From Nymphaea colorata (lineage: Eukaryota; Streptophyta; Magnoliopsida; Nymphaeales; Nymphaeaceae), in the NCBI RefSeq assembly GCF_008831285.2, contig NC_045141.1, positions 25,967,315 to 26,031,314 of the forward strand: DNA of 64,000 nucleotides. The letters run 5' to 3'. The notes under the pieces were generated by a model. The model was given only the letters and a program-made list of their open reading frames with translations. It was not told the origin of the DNA and did no database searches. Shown here piece by piece: positions 58,690 through 64,000 of this stretch; position 1 is the first letter of the stretch, and each line of letters starts with the position of its first letter. The translations under genes were made by a program, and so were the position numbers.

Positions 58690-60006
58690 ATTCGACAAGT
58701 TTCCAGTGTCCAACAGCAATCAGTTTGATGAAATTGGAGCAGCATAACTCCTGCAGAAGCTATGTGAAAGTATCAGAGCCCCGCTAACTTTTGCGTTAAT
58801 ATAATAAGGTGTAAGAATCGAAAGCACAGGCACTCTGCAGCCTTTGTCACTGGTGCTGCATTTGGTGGAGCCATGAAGGCATTTAGAGGACGAGGGTCCA
58901 TGTATTCACAAAATCTGTCCATTTCCTTTGGCTTCACTGTTTCTTCTTAAATCTAGCCATTTTTACTGGAAAATGTAGATGCAGTTTGTATATGGTTCAT
59001 GGATATACTGCCCCTTGGTGTCTTTGTTGGTAGTTTGGATATTACTTCTATCCCACTGCTGCTATAAATCAAAGGAGGATTCTCCATACTGAGCCGTCCT
59101 GTGGGCGACCTGCCTCTGGTTCTTCGTTGCCGGACCTGCTACTTGTCGAAGCTTTTTTGGGCTATTTCTTATTGTAAAGGATAAATGTGAATGATATTTA
59201 CATACAGAATAAATTACGTGTTGGAGTCTACCGGCCTGTGACTGCTACAGCAAAGAACGGTGCCGTTGGGAACGACATCCTCTCTCCCACTCTCTCTCTT
59301 TCACAGTATCAAAAAAAAACGAAAACAAAAACAAGTAGACAAGGATTTTTACGAACCAGTGGTTGAGAAACCCAAGTTCTGCTGCAGACTTTTTTACTAT
59401 GTCAGAATCAAGAAGACGAGTTTAACCACTCTTCTTAAACATGGGAATTAGGACAACACCGCAAAACAATAAAATTATAATAATACCTTTTCAAACTTAC
59501 TGAGTAAGAATCAGGCTCGAGGCAGCCAAATACTTTGGACATCATATCAGGATCGGATTTCATAGTGAATTCAATTGAGAGCTGGCTCATTCATTTTGAT
59601 TGATCGGTCAATGAAGATGGACTCAGCAGAGTTCATGTCATACCATGGACCTTTAACCAGATCTGGGTCTGGACCACCTAACTTGGTACCATGCATTGGC
59701 ACCCTTGGATTCATGGGGCAGGCAGCATCCGGAGTACAAAATTCTTGACGACCTTCAACTTGGAACTCCACAAATCGACCCATAGACGGATGCGCCAAAG
59801 CCATACAATTTCATAGCAAACGAAAACAATTCTTTTTATACATAAAATTCCTACCGTTATAGTCCGCAAGAACTCATATTTAACAAACATTGGAAACCAG
59901 TCAAAGCACTTTTGGCTATGCTTACGGCTTCCTAACCTAATTGCGTATATGCATCAGCCAAATGGGACGATGAATAAAAAGCGCCAACATATACCAAAAC
60001 TGCAAA
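58690..60006. other. Intergenic region between MYB and RNF25-type genes
   Basis: Begins with the MYB 3' UTR and ends near the RNF25-type 3' UTR; the genes are convergent. A minus-strand frame at 59571-59804 includes FVEFQVEGRQEFCTPDA but has no recognised family. I see no confident gene. Confidence 0.5.
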
Positions 60007-60997
60007 TCATGCAGTATCCTTCTTTATCCATTGTTTCCTACTCGGTTGCGAGTTCCAATGTTTTCTCTGGTTGTAAGCTCTGTTCTTCCTCGTTCCCATA
60101 TTCCGGTGCTCACTGGTGCCCGCGTTGTTTGGAACATTACTAGATGCCGTCTCCCTGCTGACGTTTTCGCTGTTACTAGTCGCCGTCTCCCTGCTGACGT
60201 TTTCGCTGCCGTTATCAGATGGTTGGTCTTCTAAAACATCGGCCTTTGCAGCCAAACTAGGCGAAGCAATAAGGTGGGGAAGGAACATTCCCGGTAACAA
60301 AGTCTCCACTTTCTTTGGTTCTATAAATCCGCCATTTTCTCTCTGTCTTTCTAGAGCAGCCTCATACTTCTTCCTTCGAAGATTTTCAAACTCAGAAGAG
60401 AGAATCTCCTTGTCAATTACATCTGCTTCTTCATCGATCTGAAAACCAAAATGAGCAGTTCTTTAGGGAGGAGGAATTATTTTCTAAACCGCAAAAAAAA
60501 GCTTTTCATAGACCACAAGTCCGACTAAAACATAAAGCTTTATCTAAAAGCAACACAAATAGAAAAAACAAATGCTGAGCCTAATATGTATTATAGTGTC
60601 CAACACAAAGACACAGCCCTGAACACGTACATATGCTCTATCGGGTTCATATCAAGACAAATTATCTCACACTGAAAACTGCCATGACGAGCAAGATGGA
60701 CCAGCAACATTCTGGCGGCTTGGCTATCAAAACATTTATGGGGAAAAGGAAGAAAAAGGGTGCAACATACCAATTCAGATGAACCAGGTTTGAGCATGTC
60801 AAGAACATGCTCGATATCCTTTGCATGGAAATCTTTGCGGCAGACTGGGCAATTAGCTAGAAGACGGTTGTTGCTCCCAGATGTTTGATCTGCCATTCCT
60901 TCAGCGTATTGAGAAGCAGTCTCAATTAGACGAACCATAATAATAACATAGATGAATCATGCAAAAGTCAGAGAATCCAAATAAGATATTTCTAAAA

Positions 60998-61040
<43 letters not shown>

Positions 61041-63484
61041 GTGCATGTGCGTGTATGTTACAGCGAGAGGGGTAGAAAAAGTATTCATGCATTAATCAGA
61101 GACTACAGAAACGCTTCCAACTGCAGGGTAAAAAAGGTGCCTAAAGGACCAAGCATGAAGTTTCCAACACGTTTTTCGGACTGCATTAACATTCGATATT
61201 AGGAAAGTATATACGCTAAGAAGGTTTCAGTCCAGGAGAAGCAAATAGTATAATCGTGGATTCTCAGGTTTCTGACATTTTTTGTGGTTCTGGAAATAGC
61301 AAGACTAATAAAAGGAGTTTTTTTTTTCTTTCCATCTTTTTTTGAAATCAATAATTGACCAATAATTGCAGCATTTTTAACTCTATACAATTGGACATTT
61401 GTTGGATTAGTCAATGAAGCTTTTTCATATTTTTGACACACGCCTCTATATGATTAATTTCTACCATGAAGAAAATCAGTTTTTCTAGTTTCTGTTACCA
61501 CTGCCATCATCTGAATCTGCAGTCTGTCTCTCGTGCTGGAGCCACTTCCACCACCTAATGATGCATTCACTACAAGAAGATAAAAGGAAAATAGATGTAT
61601 AAAAGGCTCTGTACCCTCTGAAGTTAAAAAAAGATCACATGGAAAAGAATAGACAGAAACACCTGTGGAAACAGTGAAAACAAGACATTAGCTTCATAAA
61701 TGGCAAAAAGGGGCTCTCATCACCTCCCTGGTGCAAGGTATAGAGGCAGAGTGGACAATTGCCATCTGGATGGTTCATGCCAGAAAGAGTCTCAATTGCT
61801 TCCTGCTAACATGATACTTGGTAAGTGAAAAAGAAAAAGCCTCAGTTGCACCTAATTTTCATCACTTCAGTAAATAGAATGCAGCTAACTTCACATACAG
61901 ACAGACACACATAGAGAGAGAGGTTTTTTTTTTTTTTTTTTTGGGGGGGGGTGGGGGGGGGTTTAGGGTGGGTGGGGAGGTTGCTAGTGGGGAGAGAGAG
62001 AAAGAGAGGAAGGGTACAAGCAACAGCAATTACCTTCATTAATATAATGTAAAACAAACATGTAAAGAACTATTTATACAAAAAGACAAGTTACACTTTT
62101 TACTGACCTCGCAAAGAGCCACAAGCATTGGGTACGAAGTGAGCTCTTTGGCTTTTAATTTAACATTTTTGACAAGATCTTCTTGTCGATTGCCATCAAG
62201 TCCCTTTGAGTCCACTATATCTACAGTAGGAGGTTCCATTGGATACTGCCAGAATACCAGAAAGGATACAAGTGTGAATTCATTCAGGTTATAGTTTCTT
62301 CATTTTCTGTTTTTCCAAATGAATTTTCAGGAGATCCTATCGATTCTCTGGAACGAACAAAAATAACTACCAAAAGCGACAGTCAAAGCAGCCAACTTAA
62401 AGATTCAAAGGCAAGCAAGTTGGCATTCTTTGAGGACTGCCAAGTACGTCAGAAGGTGCCACTGTCAGATTTGACTATCGCAAAAGGTAACCAGTAGATT
62501 GATTAAAGAACAAATAAATCCCGTACCTCAGCATTAGCCCGAATCTCAAGCACAGCTTCCACAAACTGTGAAGAAAAACAAAATGATATAAAACTTCTGC
62601 TTACACAACTATGAAGCATAAAACAGCTCATGCCCGAGAATGGATCATAAAGAAAGACATACCAAGTTCCAAATAATTGAGTTCATGCATCTTTTTTACT
62701 TCTATAAAGGCAAGCATCGACCTCTTCTAAGCAAGACGAGAGGAACTTCAAACCCACAAAAGATGAACAATGTTTAACAACGCCAGAGCAAATAAACGTA
62801 GTACAAGACATAAAGAGAAAGCACTTCAAAATCAAGTAGCTAGACCAAATAATTCAGCTTGATTAAGCACCTCGAGCAAATAAAAACTGGCAGCTAAAAC
62901 CAATAGCTGCAAATGTTATTTCGACAAATGTAAGGTGCATTTGGATTTCACATAAACTCAGAGAGCACAATTGGCTAGGACATGATAACACTTTTCCAAC
63001 CATATGCACGAAAATTCTATTGGAACGTTGTAATCTACCGTCGATCAATACACAAACACCTTATGGCGCCACAAACCAGCGACTTGATTCCTTCATTGCC
63101 AGCCGTCACACAAAAGCACAGAGGGAGAGAGAGCAAGAAAGGGAGACTGGAGAATTTATGTACATGAGAAATTCTCCGTGACGATGTCGATCTTTATAGC
63201 AACACATCCAACTCAAGCAAATCAGATAAACAACTAAAGTCGATTGAACAAGTTGAATTCAAATTAAACGCGGAAAACAAGAAAACCATCGGCAGACCAA
63301 GGAAGCCCCTGAATAAAAAGTCCGAAAACAGGAACAGGGGTGATCTTACCTGCTGCGATATATCGTCCGCTGTGCGTGGCTTGATGTGCAAGCGTATGTG
63401 CGGAGGGATCTCCTGGATGACGCTGCAATCGGAACCATAGACGGCCTTCATCGCCTCAATCTCCTCGTCTCCATCTTGTTCCAT
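60007..63484 (-). CDS. RNF25: RWD-RING E3 ubiquitin ligase, RNF25 type
   Basis: Seven minus-strand exons join in phase: 63484-63350, 62565-62527, 62245-62108, 61802-61663, 61569-61499, 60898-60771 and 60438-60007, giving 360 residues. An RWD domain spans about residues 1-105 (EIEAMKAVYGSDC, then YPMEPPTVDIVDSKGL). A RING-H2-like zinc site follows: C120, C123, C145, H147, H150, C153, C191, C194. A long insert lies between the second and third pairs, as in RNF25/AO7. The C-terminal exon is charged (LRRKKYEAALERQRENGGFI) and ends in a basic tail. RNF25 is a ubiquitin ligase; RWD domains bind E2 enzymes or partners, and the mammalian enzyme acts on translation stress. The plant role is inferred. 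A 12-residue unit (SENVSRETATSN) is tandemly duplicated in the last exon. The first exon ends at ISQQ and no defect is visible. Confidence 0.92.
60138..60209 (-). repeat. 36-bp in-frame tandem repeat in RNF25 last exon
   Basis: Two 36-bp units (60138-60173 and 60174-60209), nearly identical, each encode a SENVSRETA(T/S)SN unit on the minus strand. The length is a multiple of three so the frame is kept. This looks like a recent replication-slippage duplication in a disordered tail. Confidence 0.9.
61001..61036. repeat. (TA)n microsatellite in an RNF25 intron
   Basis: About 18 TA repeats between exons 5 and 6. Confidence 0.9.
61923..61980. repeat. Poly-T/G-rich tract in an RNF25 intron
   Basis: About 20 T followed by long G runs (GGGGGGGGGG, GTGGGGGGGGG, TTTAGGGTGGGTGGGGAGG) on the plus strand, inside the intron between exons 3 and 4 of the minus-strand gene. 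The coding strand is therefore C- and A-rich. The plus strand could form a G-quadruplex. Confidence 0.85.
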
Positions 63485-64000
63485 GACGAGGAAAGACGGG
63501 AAGAAAAGGGAATCTGGAGTAGCAGAGGGATCGCTTGCAGTTGCTCTACAAGACTACAATACTAAAAATGAGGCAAGGTCGACTCGTAGCGGGATTCTAG
63601 GACCTCGTGTTTCTTGCCTTTAATCGGCCGGTCTATGGAGGGAGGGGACCCGACGCAGGTGGGGAGGACGTTAGGAAAGAAAGAGACGCATAACAGCGGC
63701 GAAACGTTTTAGGAACAAGGAATCCACAATAAGACGCCACGTACCTCCCGAAAACTGTAACCGGATGTGCATGAACTAATTCTTGGGAGTTGCGAACCAA
63801 ATAATCTTTGCTCTTCGTCTAATTTAGGAAGTTGAGTTACGTTTATCGTATCATGCGTGTCAAATGACTCAAATTTATGAGGTTGACTGTTGGTGGTGAA
63901 GGTCGTGCAGCCCACTATTGCAAGGCTTTGTTACTGTCACGGGACTGCATCTACCATGTCTAAGAGGACAATAATAATATGGATCAGGCCTTATATCTAT
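63485..64000. other. Promoter side of the RNF25-type gene and window end
   Basis: GC-richer sequence to about 63680 is likely the RNF25 5' UTR/promoter. The rest to the window end has no recognisable exon; a minus-strand frame at 63709-63915 has no family resemblance. Confidence 0.5.

Noticed and set aside
59571-59804. Minus-strand frame with EFQVEGRQEFCTPDA
   Set aside because: Composition looks partly coding but there is no family resemblance and no supporting exon structure; left unannotated.

Overview
This is nuclear DNA of a flowering plant. The genes are split by GT-AG introns with AT-rich non-coding DNA between them. The recognisable families (MED7, TAXIMIN peptide, VAMP72-type R-SNARE, BOI-type RING ligase, GBA2-type glucosylceramidase, SHAQKYF MYB, SDI/MS5 TPR protein) are plant proteins or plant versions of them. 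Ty1/copia and NLR debris also fit. The species cannot be fixed from the sequence; gene structures were built by hand by joining open frames at splice sites in the correct phase, with no transcript evidence.

Layout. 1-2.8 kb: three downstream exons of a sulphur-deficiency-induced (SDI/MS5) TPR gene, with no first exon visible. 4.7-8.1 kb: complete MED7 on the plus strand. 9.6-10.2 kb: TAXIMIN signalling-peptide gene, minus strand. 12.5-16.2 kb: VAMP721/722-type R-SNARE, minus strand. 16.2-28.5 kb: a gene-poor stretch with microsatellites, a tandem duplication and some unassigned coding-like minus-strand fragments. 28.5-30.5 kb: BOI-related RING E3 ligase, minus strand. 30.5-36.4 kb: no recognisable intact gene. 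36.4-45.3 kb: an 18-exon non-lysosomal glucosylceramidase (GH116), minus strand. 48.7-51 kb: decayed Ty1/copia sequence with a well-defined LTR and primer-binding site. 52.3-52.9 kb: NLR leucine-rich-repeat pseudogene. 56.4-58.7 kb: zinc-knuckle SHAQKYF MYB repressor, plus strand. 60.0-63.5 kb: RWD+RING ubiquitin ligase of RNF25 type, minus strand.

The genes are unrelated housekeeping, signalling and regulatory loci, not a functional cluster. Nothing here looks like a new multi-gene system. The most interesting points are: the copia LTR that interrupts an older related gag fragment; the missing first exon of the SDI gene; a micro-exon followed by a GC-AG intron in the glucosylceramidase gene; long CT tracts flanking exon 1 of the MYB gene; a poly-purine/G tract inside the RNF25 gene; and several short tandem duplications.
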